Made by a program: the position numbers and the translations under genes. A stretch of 64,000 nt of DNA from Pseudomonas fluorescens (GTDB lineage Bacteria; Pseudomonadota; Gammaproteobacteria; Pseudomonadales; Pseudomonadaceae). Shown here piece after piece: positions 54,662 to 63,224 of this stretch. The stretch's first letter is position 1. Each line of letters begins with the position of its first letter. The stretch lies in assembly GCF_002837185.1 (NCBI RefSeq), contig NZ_KZ478003.1, positions 1-64,000 of the forward strand, read 5' to 3'. The notes beneath the pieces were generated by a model that did no database searches, was not told where the DNA came from, and saw only the letters and a program-made list of their open reading frames with translations.

Positions 54662-55147
54662 ATGCATCGAGCCACCCTCATATCGCTGTTGCTCATGCTC
54701 GGACTGTTGGCTGGCTGCAGCGCCCTATCGCCGTTCTCGACGTTGACCAAACTGGATCTGGTACTGACCGCCAACGAGCACGTCAACCCGGATCTTCAGG
54801 GTCGACCCTCGCCGATCGTGCTGCAGTTGATTGAACTGCGCCATGGCGTTGCCTTTGAGAACGCCGACTTCTTCAGCCTGTATGACAACGCCGAGCAGAG
54901 TTTGCCAAAGGACTGGGTGAGCAGTGAGGAAGTTGAACTGCGCCCGGGCGATCGACTGGCACTCAAGTTGAGGGTCGAACCAAACAGTCATTTTGTGGGC
55001 GTCCTGGCGGCCTATCGAGACTTGCCACACGTTCAATGGCGGCTGCTCGTTCCGCTCACCGCCCGGCGCTTGAACCGTGCCGAGCTGGTGCTGGACCAGG
55101 ACGGAATCCGGCTTGCCGACCCGCGTTCCGACAAGGAGGTGCAGTGA
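54662..55147 (+). CDS. tssJ: Type VI outer-membrane lipoprotein TssJ
   Basis: A 161-aa lipoprotein, signal ending in the lipobox LLAGC (Cys near residue 19), then the TssJ beta-sandwich region (DLVLTANEHVNPDLQGRPSPIVLQLIEL, HFVGVLAAYRDL). Anchors the TssM complex at the outer membrane. I chose ATG 54662, 8 bases after AGGA; ATG 54653 overlapping the tagH stop is possible. Confidence 0.93.
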   Translation: MHRATLISLLLMLGLLAGCSALSPFSTLTKLDLVLTANEHVNPDLQGRPSPIVLQLIELRHGVAFENADFFSLYDNAEQSLPKDWVSSEEVELRPGDRLALKLRVEPNSHFVGVLAAYRDLPHVQWRLLVPLTARRLNRAELVLDQDGIRLADPRSDKEVQ

Positions 55148-55148
55148 T

Positions 55149-56477
55149 ATGCACGTACATAAAGTCATATGGCAGGAAGGCATGCTGTTGCGGCCACAGC
55201 ACTTGCAGCACAACGACCGGCATTACCAGCAACAGCTCAACCAGACGCGGTTGCTGGGCCCTGATGCCTGGGGCTTCCTCACACTGGAATTCGATGTGCA
55301 GTACCTCAACCTGGGCAAGCTGGTGGTCACTCAAGCCAGCGGTGTGTTGCCGGACGGCACCCTGTTCGACCACGGTACCGCCATGGAACCCCTGGTATTA
55401 CAGGTGCCCGCCAATACCGGGGAACAGGCCGTTTACCTTGCGCTGTTACTGGCGACCGACAATCAGATTGAAGCCCGGCAACCGGAGCAGGGCGATGTCC
55501 TGGCGCGCTACCTCAGCTGTGAAGTGGAGGTAGGCGACTCGAATGCCGGGACCGGCTCTCGTTGTCGGATTCACTGCGCGCGACCTGATCTGCGCCTCCT
55601 GTTGGGTGAGCCGCAGAGGGAGCAGGGTTACGTCACACTCAAGGTCGCACAGGTACTGGAGTCTACCGACGCGGGGGGCGTGCGCCTGGACGCGGAGTTC
55701 GTCCCTACGTTCATTTTTATGCATGACCGCGGGTATGTAGCCTCTTGTCTCAAGGAGGTGATCGGCTTGCTTGCATCGCGGGGGGATGCCATCGCCGCGC
55801 GGATCAGGGGGGAGAGCACCGCCGCCGGCACGCAGGTGGGCGATTTTCTGATGCTGCAGGTCATCAATCGTACCGAGCTTGCACTGCGCCACTGCTTGAG
55901 CCAGGCCCGGGTGCGCCCTGAAGCGGTGTTCGGTGCACTGTTGGCGCTGCTCGGCGAGTTATCAACGTTCGCCAGCGATAGCAGGCGCGCTGAGCTGGAC
56001 GTGCATTACCGGCACGCCGACCAGGGGGCAAGCTTCCGCGGGCTGATGGAAGCGGTGCGGGGCGTGCTGTCGGTCGTGCTGGAACAACACTCTATCGAGT
56101 TGACGTTGCAACAGCGACAGTACGGCGTATTGGTTTGCCCGGTAAGCGACTTGAAATTGCTGGGCACTGCGACGTTCATCCTGGCGGCCACGGCGCAGTC
56201 TGATTCGGAGCAATTACGCCAACGCCTGCCAGCGCATCTGAAAGTCGGCCCCGTTGAGCGCATACGCGAGCTGGTCAACCTGCACCTGGCGGGTATCAAG
56301 GTCAAGCCACTGCCCGTAGCGCCGCGCCAGATCCCGTTTCACGCCGGCAAGACTTATTTCATTCTGGACATGAGTGCCCGCGACATCGCGCAGTTGCAGC
56401 AGTCGGGTGGGTTCGCGTTCCACGTGGGGGGCGAATTCTCCGGGCTTGAGTTGGCCTTCTGGGCCATCAGGAATTGA
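55149..56477 (+). CDS. tssK: Type VI baseplate-membrane connector TssK
   Basis: A 442-aa protein (VIWQEGMLLRPQHLQHNDRHY at the N-terminus; YFILDMSARDIAQLQQSGGFAFHVGG at the C-terminus). Receptor-binding-protein-like link between wedge and TssL/TssM. AGGAGG lies just before the ATG. Confidence 0.95.
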   Translation: MHVHKVIWQEGMLLRPQHLQHNDRHYQQQLNQTRLLGPDAWGFLTLEFDVQYLNLGKLVVTQASGVLPDGTLFDHGTAMEPLVLQVPANTGEQAVYLALLLATDNQIEARQPEQGDVLARYLSCEVEVGDSNAGTGSRCRIHCARPDLRLLLGEPQREQGYVTLKVAQVLESTDAGGVRLDAEFVPTFIFMHDRGYVASCLKEVIGLLASRGDAIAARIRGESTAAGTQVGDFLMLQVINRTELALRHCLSQARVRPEAVFGALLALLGELSTFASDSRRAELDVHYRHADQGASFRGLMEAVRGVLSVVLEQHSIELTLQQRQYGVLVCPVSDLKLLGTATFILAATAQSDSEQLRQRLPAHLKVGPVERIRELVNLHLAGIKVKPLPVAPRQIPFHAGKTYFILDMSARDIAQLQQSGGFAFHVGGEFSGLELAFWAIRN

Positions 56478-56482
56478 ACGCT

Positions 56483-57343
56483 ATGGACAGTGAATATTCG
56501 CAGGATGAAAAAACCGTTCTGCTCGATCGCGACGGCCATGGGCCCGCACAAGGAGCGCTTACGCAGTTCCCCTCGCCGCCACGCTACGAACAGTTGCAGG
56601 ATCGGATGATCTACGCGAGCCAGGCGTTGGACGCACACAGCTTCGCGACAATGCTCAACCCGCTGGTGGTCGCGGCTTGGGACGTATTGTCGCAAGTGGT
56701 CCGGCTCAAGGGCTGCTCAGGTCGTGAAAACCTCGTCACGATCAACGATCGGTTGTCATCAGCGGTGACTCAATTCGAAACCCGTGCCTTGCAGGGAGGC
56801 GTTGAGAACACTCAGGTCATGTCTGCGCGCTACGTGTTGTGCAGCCTGATCGACGAAGCAGTCGTCACCACGGCGTGGGGCGCTCGAAGCGACTGGTCGA
56901 AGATGAGCCTGTTGAGCCGCTTTCACCACGAGACGTTTGGCGGCGAGAAGGTCTTCCAGTTGCTCGAACGCCTGGCGCGTGATCCGGTAAAACACGTGGC
57001 GATGCTTGAGCTGGGGTACCTGTGCCTGTCCCTGGGGTTCGAAGGGAAGTTTCGAGTGATGGAGCGGGGGATGCTGCACCTCGAGGCCGTTCGCGATGGC
57101 CTTTATCGACAGATCCGGCAGGTGCGCGGCAATCCGTCGTCGGCGCCGGTTTTGCCGCCCGGGCAGGGGCGTGCGCGCGGCAAGCGCCTATGCGTCATCC
57201 CTGCGCGCTGGTTTGTTGCCTTCACGCTGTGTTGTTTGCTCGCGATGTACGCAGGGTTCTCCTGGGTGTTGGAGCGAGACAGGACCAGCGCACTGCAGAA
57301 TCTTCAACTTTCGGCGTCGGAGCCTACCCGGACGCCCTTGTAA
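56483..57343 (+). CDS. tssL: Type VI membrane protein TssL (DotU family)
   Basis: A 286-aa DotU-type protein: cytoplasmic helical domain (residues about 40-215) and one membrane helix near the C-terminus (WFVAFTLCCLLAMYAGF, about 244-260). It lacks an OmpA-like peptidoglycan-binding extension. I chose ATG 56483, ten bases after AGGA; TTG 56474 is in frame. Partner of TssM. Confidence 0.93.
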   Translation: MDSEYSQDEKTVLLDRDGHGPAQGALTQFPSPPRYEQLQDRMIYASQALDAHSFATMLNPLVVAAWDVLSQVVRLKGCSGRENLVTINDRLSSAVTQFETRALQGGVENTQVMSARYVLCSLIDEAVVTTAWGARSDWSKMSLLSRFHHETFGGEKVFQLLERLARDPVKHVAMLELGYLCLSLGFEGKFRVMERGMLHLEAVRDGLYRQIRQVRGNPSSAPVLPPGQGRARGKRLCVIPARWFVAFTLCCLLAMYAGFSWVLERDRTSALQNLQLSASEPTRTPL

Positions 57344-57362
57344 AAAACGCAGGGAGCAATGA

Positions 57363-60300
57363 ATGAACGCATTCTTCAAGGGCGTGGGCGCCGTGCTGGG
57401 CAGAGTATGGGTTTGGAGCCTGATACTGGTGCTTTCCTGCGCTGTGCTGGTGTGGTGTGTCGGACCGCTGCTGGCCGTGGACGACCACCGGTTCTGGCAG
57501 GGCGCGACTGCCCGCCTGGTCACCATCAGCGTTTTGTTTCTGCTGTGGGGATTGGCGATGGTCCTGGCGGATGGGCGCCGTGCTGCCGGACGCGAACGGC
57601 CGGATTCGCCAACGAGCCAACCTTCGCTGGCGGCGGTGGAGGACGAGCGCAAGTACGTCCATGGCCGTTTCAAGCAAGCGTTGCACCGGTTGAACACGTC
57701 CCCTCGCTATGGAGAGCGCAATGCGCGTTGGCGCCATGATTTGCCCTGGTACCTGCTGATCGGAGAATCGCGCAGTGGCAAGACCCAGCTGTTGGAAGCA
57801 GCCGGCTTGCAGTCACCGCGCGATCAGATGGACACAGGGTCGACGGGCAGCAGCACACAGTGTGAATGGTACTTTGCCGACGAAGCTGTGCTCATCGACA
57901 CGCCAGGGCGCTATCTGGTTCAACCCGACCGTTCGGTGGACGTCGCCGGCTGGACCACACTGTTGAACAGGCTGAGGTGGCGGCACCGAGTGCGTCCGCT
58001 CAACGGCGTGGTGGTGACACTCTCGGCAGACAGGCTTCTGAGCGGTAACGAGCACGACCTGGAGCAATCGGCCCGCCATGTGCGTTCGCGCCTGCAGGAG
58101 ATCCAGCAGATGCTGCATGTGGAGGTACCCGTCTACCTGGTGTTGACCCAGGCTGATCGACTGTCGGGGTTCATCGAGTACTTCGACTCACCCTCGGCGG
58201 ACGATGTCGATGCGGTGCTGGGCCAGCCGCTGGAGGCTGACAAGGCGGGCAATGACATTACCCAGGTTCGCCAGGCGTTCGAGCAGTTACTGCAACGTCT
58301 GCACAATGAATTGATCGAGCGATTACACCAGGAACGCGATGTCGAGCGTCGCAGGCAGATGCTTGAGCTTCCCCAGCAGGCGGCGCGAATGGGCGAGCGT
58401 TTGTGCCTGTTCATCGAGGGGGTGTTCTGTGCCCATCGCTACCAGCGCAGCAACGGTTTACGCGGGTTCTACCTGACCTGTGCCAGTGACAGGCGCAGCC
58501 ATTTCGTGCAGGGGCTGTTCAGCCGGGTGATCTTTGCCGAGGCGGATCTCGCCACATTGCAGAGCCGCGAGCGACAGCGCATCTGGCGGCGCAACGGGGG
58601 GCTGGGAATCGCCGCTGCGCTGGTTCTGGCGTGTGCCGCAGGGCTGTGGATGCACAGTTACGCGATCAACCAACACCGTTTGGCTCACATCGCTGCACTC
58701 AGTGCGCCCGTTGCGCCGGGTAGCGATGAAACCTTGACGACCCTGGCGCTGCTGGACGCGCGCTGGGCGGCAACCCAGGTGTTTGCGCCTGCAGCCGACA
58801 CTCCGCTGATTGAGCGTGCCGGCCTGTATCAGGGCGAGGTCAGCCGTCCACGGGTGTCGCGCGCCTATGAGCAAGCGTTACAGCAGCGACTGCTGGGCCG
58901 AACCGCTGCCCTGCTCGAAGAGCAGGTACGCGCCAGCCTCGGCGATAGAGAACGCCTGCTCGACAACTTGCGTGCGTACCTGATGCTCAATCTGCGTGAA
59001 CGGCGTGATGCCGCGTGGCTGGCGCAGCATGTGGCGAGTTATTGGTCGCTGCGGTTTGCCGGTGATATGCCGGTACAGACGCGCCTGAATGAGCATTGGG
59101 CGCGACTGCTCCAACAGCCGTTCTCAGCCCCCCTCAATGACGACCTGGTGGCTCAGGCGCGTGCCGCGCTGCGGGGAGAGTCATTGGCCGATGTGGTGTA
59201 TCGGGTGCTGCGCGAACAATCGCGCGACCTGGAGCCGTTGCGCCTGGCCGAGGGCAAGGTATTTGCCGCCATCGAGCCATCTGTTCCCGGTTTCTACACC
59301 AGAAGGTACGTGCAGTACTTCGAGACCCAGGGCCCCAGGCTGGTGAACGCCATCGCCCAGGATAACTGGGTACTGGGGGAAGGCACTGACTTGAGCGGCC
59401 AGGATTTGCAGCGCTTGATGACCCAACTGCAACAGCGCTACTTCAGCGAATACGCCCAGGCCTGGAGCGACGCCTTGGGGCGTGTCAGGCTGTTGCCAAC
59501 CGACAGTCTTCGCGAGGATGCCGAACGGCTCGCGGGGCTGACCTCGGCGCAATCGCCGGTACTGCTGTTATTGCAGCAGCTTCGCGAGAACACCCGCTTG
59601 CTGCCTGGCCTTGAGCTGCCGGCCACGGTGGCCCAGCCGTCAGGTGCGTTGGGCACTATCGCCAAGGCCGCGTTGGCGCAGGGGCAGGCGAGCCTGGGCG
59701 ACTCGGCTCGCCGGGCCTTGCAGCGGCGTTTTGAACCGCTGCATCAATTGCTGGACGAGCAGCAGAACCCCGGCGCCGAGCTGACCCGGGGGTTGGGCCT
59801 GCTCGACCAATTGCACCTGCAACTGGCGGCGCTGAACCGTGAGGGTTCGCCTGAGCAGGCGGCTTTCTTACGGGCAAAACGGCGCATGGACGGCCAGCAG
59901 GACGTGCTGGGCGACCTGCGTGAAACGGCCACCCGTCTGCCGCTTCCGCTGGCCGGCTGGTTCGAAGGGATTGCTGAAGAAACCTGGCGCCATGTGCTGG
60001 ACCAGGCCTATGCCCACGTCAATCAGCACTATCAGAGCGAGGTGCAGGGTCTTTACGCCAGGACGATTCGCCAACGGTATCCGTTCGCTGCCCACGCCTC
60101 GAGTGATGTGGCCCTTGAGGATTTTCGTGAGTTTTTCAAACCCCAAGGTGTCCTGGCGCGTTTTTACGAGGCTTACCTGCGCTCTTTTGTCAGCGCGGAT
60201 GGCACGCGCTACCGGTTACGCGGAATGGACGGGCAGGGTTTACCCATCTCGCGCTCGCTGCTGGATCAACTGACGAAAGCCCAGGTTATCCGACGTGGCT

Positions 60301-60719
60301 TTTTCACCGAAGAGCAGGGCGAGCTGGCCGTGCGTTTTACCCTGGCGCCCTACAGCCTGGATCAGTCGGTCAACCGGGCGACTTTGCGATTGGGTGAACA
60401 GCAGCTGGAATACCGGCACGGCCCGATCATCCCCATGGCGTTCCGCTGGCCCATCGAAGCGGACAACGGTCGTGCCAGCCTCGTGCTGGACAGAGGCGCC
60501 GAACTGCGCCCGCTGGGTATCGAGAAGAACACCGGCGCCTGGTCGTTGTTCCGGTTTTTCGACCTGCTGCACCGAGAGCCTGCCAGTGGTGGCAACGCGC
60601 AAATGGTCAAGGCCGACCTGGCCGGGCTGCGCGCCCATTACCTGCTGGCGAGCCAGCGAACACCCAGCCCATTTGAAATGGACACATGGCGCACCTTTCG
60701 CCTGCCGGAGCAACTGTGA
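57363..60719 (+). CDS. tssM: Type VI membrane protein TssM (IcmF family)
   Basis: An 1118-aa inner-membrane protein: two N-terminal membrane helices (about 15-35 and 50-68), a cytoplasmic NTPase-like domain with Walker A GESRSGKT near residue 132, a third helix near 415 (LGIAAALVLACAAGLW) and a long periplasmic part that contacts TssJ. The Walker A motif is intact, unlike in some TssM proteins. AGGGAG precedes the ATG. Confidence 0.95.
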   Translation: MNAFFKGVGAVLGRVWVWSLILVLSCAVLVWCVGPLLAVDDHRFWQGATARLVTISVLFLLWGLAMVLADGRRAAGRERPDSPTSQPSLAAVEDERKYVHGRFKQALHRLNTSPRYGERNARWRHDLPWYLLIGESRSGKTQLLEAAGLQSPRDQMDTGSTGSSTQCEWYFADEAVLIDTPGRYLVQPDRSVDVAGWTTLLNRLRWRHRVRPLNGVVVTLSADRLLSGNEHDLEQSARHVRSRLQEIQQMLHVEVPVYLVLTQADRLSGFIEYFDSPSADDVDAVLGQPLEADKAGNDITQVRQAFEQLLQRLHNELIERLHQERDVERRRQMLELPQQAARMGERLCLFIEGVFCAHRYQRSNGLRGFYLTCASDRRSHFVQGLFSRVIFAEADLATLQSRERQRIWRRNGGLGIAAALVLACAAGLWMHSYAINQHRLAHIAALSAPVAPGSDETLTTLALLDARWAATQVFAPAADTPLIERAGLYQGEVSRPRVSRAYEQALQQRLLGRTAALLEEQVRASLGDRERLLDNLRAYLMLNLRERRDAAWLAQHVASYWSLRFAGDMPVQTRLNEHWARLLQQPFSAPLNDDLVAQARAALRGESLADVVYRVLREQSRDLEPLRLAEGKVFAAIEPSVPGFYTRRYVQYFETQGPRLVNAIAQDNWVLGEGTDLSGQDLQRLMTQLQQRYFSEYAQAWSDALGRVRLLPTDSLREDAERLAGLTSAQSPVLLLLQQLRENTRLLPGLELPATVAQPSGALGTIAKAALAQGQASLGDSARRALQRRFEPLHQLLDEQQNPGAELTRGLGLLDQLHLQLAALNREGSPEQAAFLRAKRRMDGQQDVLGDLRETATRLPLPLAGWFEGIAEETWRHVLDQAYAHVNQHYQSEVQGLYARTIRQRYPFAAHASSDVALEDFREFFKPQGVLARFYEAYLRSFVSADGTRYRLRGMDGQGLPISRSLLDQLTKAQVIRRGFFTEEQGELAVRFTLAPYSLDQSVNRATLRLGEQQLEYRHGPIIPMAFRWPIEADNGRASLVLDRGAELRPLGIEKNTGAWSLFRFFDLLHREPASGGNAQMVKADLAGLRAHYLLASQRTPSPFEMDTWRTFRLPEQL

Positions 60720-61447
60720 ACTCGCTGCGCCCCACATGGCGCAGTGCCGGGCGTACACAGCGCGGGCAGTCACGGCCGCGTAATGAGGATGCCTTGCTCG
60801 ATTGCCCGCAACTGGGCTGTTGGGCCGTGGCGGACGGCATGGGCGGGCACCGGCATGGCGATGTCGCCAGCCAGTGGGTGATCAGCAGCCTGGCTTCGTT
60901 GCCCGCACGGGGCAGTCTCGATCATCGGGTCAATGCGGTCCGGCAGAGCTTGCAGGGTGTCAACCAGCGGCTGGCGAATGCGCGGCAGGCGCCAGGGGCA
61001 CCCGGCAGTGGCGTGATAGGCAGCACGGTGGTGACGCTATTGCTGGAGCACGGGCGTGCGGCGTGTGTGTGGGCGGGGGACAGCCGCTGTTATCTGTGGC
61101 GCGAGCAGAACCTGTACCAGCTCTCCCGGGATCATTCGCTGTTGCAGCGTCTTATGGACGAGCGTCAGTTGAGTGCGACGCAAGCTGGCGCTCACCCTGA
61201 TGCCAGAGCCTTGACCCGTGCAGTTGGCGGGCACTCTACCTTGCGGCTCGAGGTGCTGGAACTCAGTACCCGCCCTGGCGATGTATTTTTACTGTGCAGC
61301 GATGGTCTCTACCAGGCACTCAGCCATGCCGACCTGGGTCTGGCGTTGAGTGCGGGCGGGCCGCGACAGGTGGTGGACAGATTGTTTGCCAGCGCGCTGC
61401 ACACCCCGGCGCGCGACGACCTGACCGCAGTGGTGGTGCAGTCATGA
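60716..61447 (+). CDS. stp1: PP2C-type protein phosphatase (T6SS Stp1-like)
   Basis: A 243-aa PP2C phosphatase: RPRNEDALL, VADGMGG with metal-binding Asp, GSTVVTLLLEHGRAACVWAGDSRCYL, FLLCSDGLYQ and ARDDLTAVVV. I chose GTG 60716, which overlaps the tssM stop (GTGA) and has GGAG six bases upstream; a longer ATG start at 60686 lies inside tssM. It dephosphorylates Fha and opposes the kinase that follows, as Stp1 in HSI-2. Confidence 0.9.
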   Translation: MNSLRPTWRSAGRTQRGQSRPRNEDALLDCPQLGCWAVADGMGGHRHGDVASQWVISSLASLPARGSLDHRVNAVRQSLQGVNQRLANARQAPGAPGSGVIGSTVVTLLLEHGRAACVWAGDSRCYLWREQNLYQLSRDHSLLQRLMDERQLSATQAGAHPDARALTRAVGGHSTLRLEVLELSTRPGDVFLLCSDGLYQALSHADLGLALSAGGPRQVVDRLFASALHTPARDDLTAVVVQS

Positions 61448-62322
61448 AGACAGGATCGACTCCGGTGTTGCTCGTCGGGCGCTACCACCTTGAGCAGGTA
61501 TTGGGCCGGGGCGGAATGGGCGTGGTGTACCGCGCACGCGACCTGTTGCAGGAGCAGTTCGGTGAACCTTGTTCTGGTGTGGCGCTCAAGCTGTTGGACG
61601 AGTCTTTATCGGCGTGCCCGGATGCCCATGTGTTGCTGCACAGCGAGTTTGCGTTGTCTCGTCGTCTGCGACATGAACATGTAGTGAGGGTGTATTCGTT
61701 CGAGGTGGATACCTGCAGCCAGATCGCTTTTTTCACCATGGAACTGCTGCATGGCATGACGCTTGACCGGTTGCTGCTGGAATGTCCCGACGGACTGCCC
61801 TGGGCCGAGCTGCAACCGATTGCCCTGCAACTGCTGGATGCGCTGGCTTACGCCCATCAACATAACGTGCTGCATGGCGATATCAAACCGGCCAATGTCA
61901 TGGTGGGAGAAGAGGGCGTGCGCTTGTTCGATTTCGGCCTGGGGCAGTCCATTGCGCTGACCACGGCGGATTTGCCGAGTGTGAGTCGCAGCCGCTTGAA
62001 TGCCTGGACTCGCGCCTATGCTGCGCCTGAATTACTCGCCGGTGGCACGTTGACGCCCGCGGCCGACCTGTATGGCGTGGCGTGTGTTCTGTATGAGCTG
62101 GCCCAGGGGCGTCGCCGTGACAATCACCCTCCGGGCCACAGACTGCCACGGCCCTGGCAGTTGCCCCGGCGCTGCTGGCCGGCCCTCCGTACGGCGTTGG
62201 CGGCGGACCCGCAACGGCGGACCCTGACGGTGGCCGAATTGCGCGAGGCCATCGGTTGCAAGCGGTCTCGCTGGTACGGCTGGCCGCAGGGTCAGCCGCT
62301 CAAGTCATGCAGTTGGCAGTAG
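61444..62322 (+). CDS. stk1: Ser/Thr protein kinase (T6SS Stk1-like)
   Basis: A 292-aa Hanks-type kinase: glycine loop GRGGMGVVY near residue 21, catalytic Lys in VALKLLDE, catalytic loop HGDIKPANV (Gly replaces Arg of HRD, a non-RD kinase), DFGLGQS and AAPELL. No membrane helix is seen, so it is cytoplasmic. Overlaps the phosphatase by 4 bp. It should phosphorylate Fha and set T6SS activity. The last 31 bp overlap the convergent next gene. Confidence 0.92.
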   Translation: MKTGSTPVLLVGRYHLEQVLGRGGMGVVYRARDLLQEQFGEPCSGVALKLLDESLSACPDAHVLLHSEFALSRRLRHEHVVRVYSFEVDTCSQIAFFTMELLHGMTLDRLLLECPDGLPWAELQPIALQLLDALAYAHQHNVLHGDIKPANVMVGEEGVRLFDFGLGQSIALTTADLPSVSRSRLNAWTRAYAAPELLAGGTLTPAADLYGVACVLYELAQGRRRDNHPPGHRLPRPWQLPRRCWPALRTALAADPQRRTLTVAELREAIGCKRSRWYGWPQGQPLKSCSWQ

Positions 62323-62621
62323 TCGGCCCAATTCATGCCGGCCATCTGTGCGACTTCCTTGTGCACCTCAAGGCGCTGGGTTTCGAAGGCTTCGCTGGAC
62401 TCTGTCGTCAGCTTGAGGGTCAGCTCCCAGGCGAACAGGCCTTCGCGCTCGGCCTGCGCTTCGAATGCTTCGTATAGACGCTCGGTACGATACTGCGCCA
62501 CGCTTTCCCCCCTGGCCTGGGCCGCCAGGGGGTTGAGGCTGTCCAGCTCGGTGGCCACATCCGGGTGTTCGCGCAGGAATCGGTCCAATGCGCGTTGGTA
62601 GTTATCGCCAGGTGCTGACAA
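62292..62621 (-). CDS. DUF6388-like small protein
   Basis: A 109-aa acidic, helical protein (YQRALDRFLREHPDVATELDSLNPLAAQARGESVAQYRTERLYEAFE). I take it for the Pseudomonas DUF6388 family; function unknown. Convergent with the kinase gene, overlapping by 31 bp, which marks the end of the T6SS operon. No signal peptide or membrane segment. Confidence 0.72.
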   Translation of the reverse strand: MSAPGDNYQRALDRFLREHPDVATELDSLNPLAAQARGESVAQYRTERLYEAFEAQAEREGLFAWELTLKLTTESSEAFETQRLEVHKEVAQMAGMNWADYCQLHDLSG

Positions 62622-62632
62622 CGCCAGGCCCC

Positions 62633-62911
62633 TCAGTGAGAGGGATGGGTGTCGACGTCGGGCGCGTGCCCACCGACGTGACGCCGAGCGCGCTTACGCG
62701 ACCTGCGCTGGATCCAGCGTTGCACCGGTGCCAATAAAAAGAACATCAGGTAGGCGACGAGCACCAACGCCAGGTCTATCCAGGTTTCCGCGACGGGCCC
62801 GGTAAACAGTTCGATGACATTCTTGATAACAAATAACAGCACCACACTGCACAACCACAACAGGATGGTGACGAACAGGGGACGCATGGTGCTGGACTGC
62901 TTATCGTGCAT
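62633..62911 (-). CDS. Small two-helix membrane protein, unknown
   Basis: A 92-aa product with two membrane helices (FVTILLWLCSVVLLFVIKNVI and IDLALVLVAYLMFFLLA) and a strongly basic, His-rich tail. GAGAG precedes ATG 62911; a second ATG at 62887 would remove eight residues. It lies 11 bp upstream of the DUF6388-like gene on the same strand, so the two may be one unit. Family not recognised. Confidence 0.65.
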   Translation of the reverse strand: MHDKQSSTMRPLFVTILLWLCSVVLLFVIKNVIELFTGPVAETWIDLALVLVAYLMFFLLAPVQRWIQRRSRKRARRHVGGHAPDVDTHPSH

Positions 62912-63224
62912 GGTAAAGCTCTCTCCTTTGTGCCTGCTTTCATCCAGGCCATATTCCCTGAGTAGACACCCGGTGTTATCCAGGTTTTACATCCTTCAAC
63001 ACTCGGAAAGGCGGGGATGATACCGACTCAGGCAGGATTAGGGAGCGGAATACATCAGAAAGTTCGATTTTTTATGTGGGTATTTTCCGATGTCTCCGAG
63101 TTTTTCGCCGAAAGCGCCAGTGGCGATGGCAAAAAGCTTTCGCTCCGAGCATCAGGGCGTGTAGCGTTGACGCGTATTCCGGCGCTGATCTCCAGAACCC
63201 GTGAATACGGGCAGAGGGCGGCTC
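62912..63224. other. 313-bp divergent intergenic region
   Basis: Lies between the leftward small membrane protein and the rightward EIIC-like gene. A TTGACG at about 63168 could be a -35 box, but I see no matching -10. No repeat or sigma54 element was found. A short frame overlapping the EIIC start from 63017 has no support. Confidence 0.4.
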
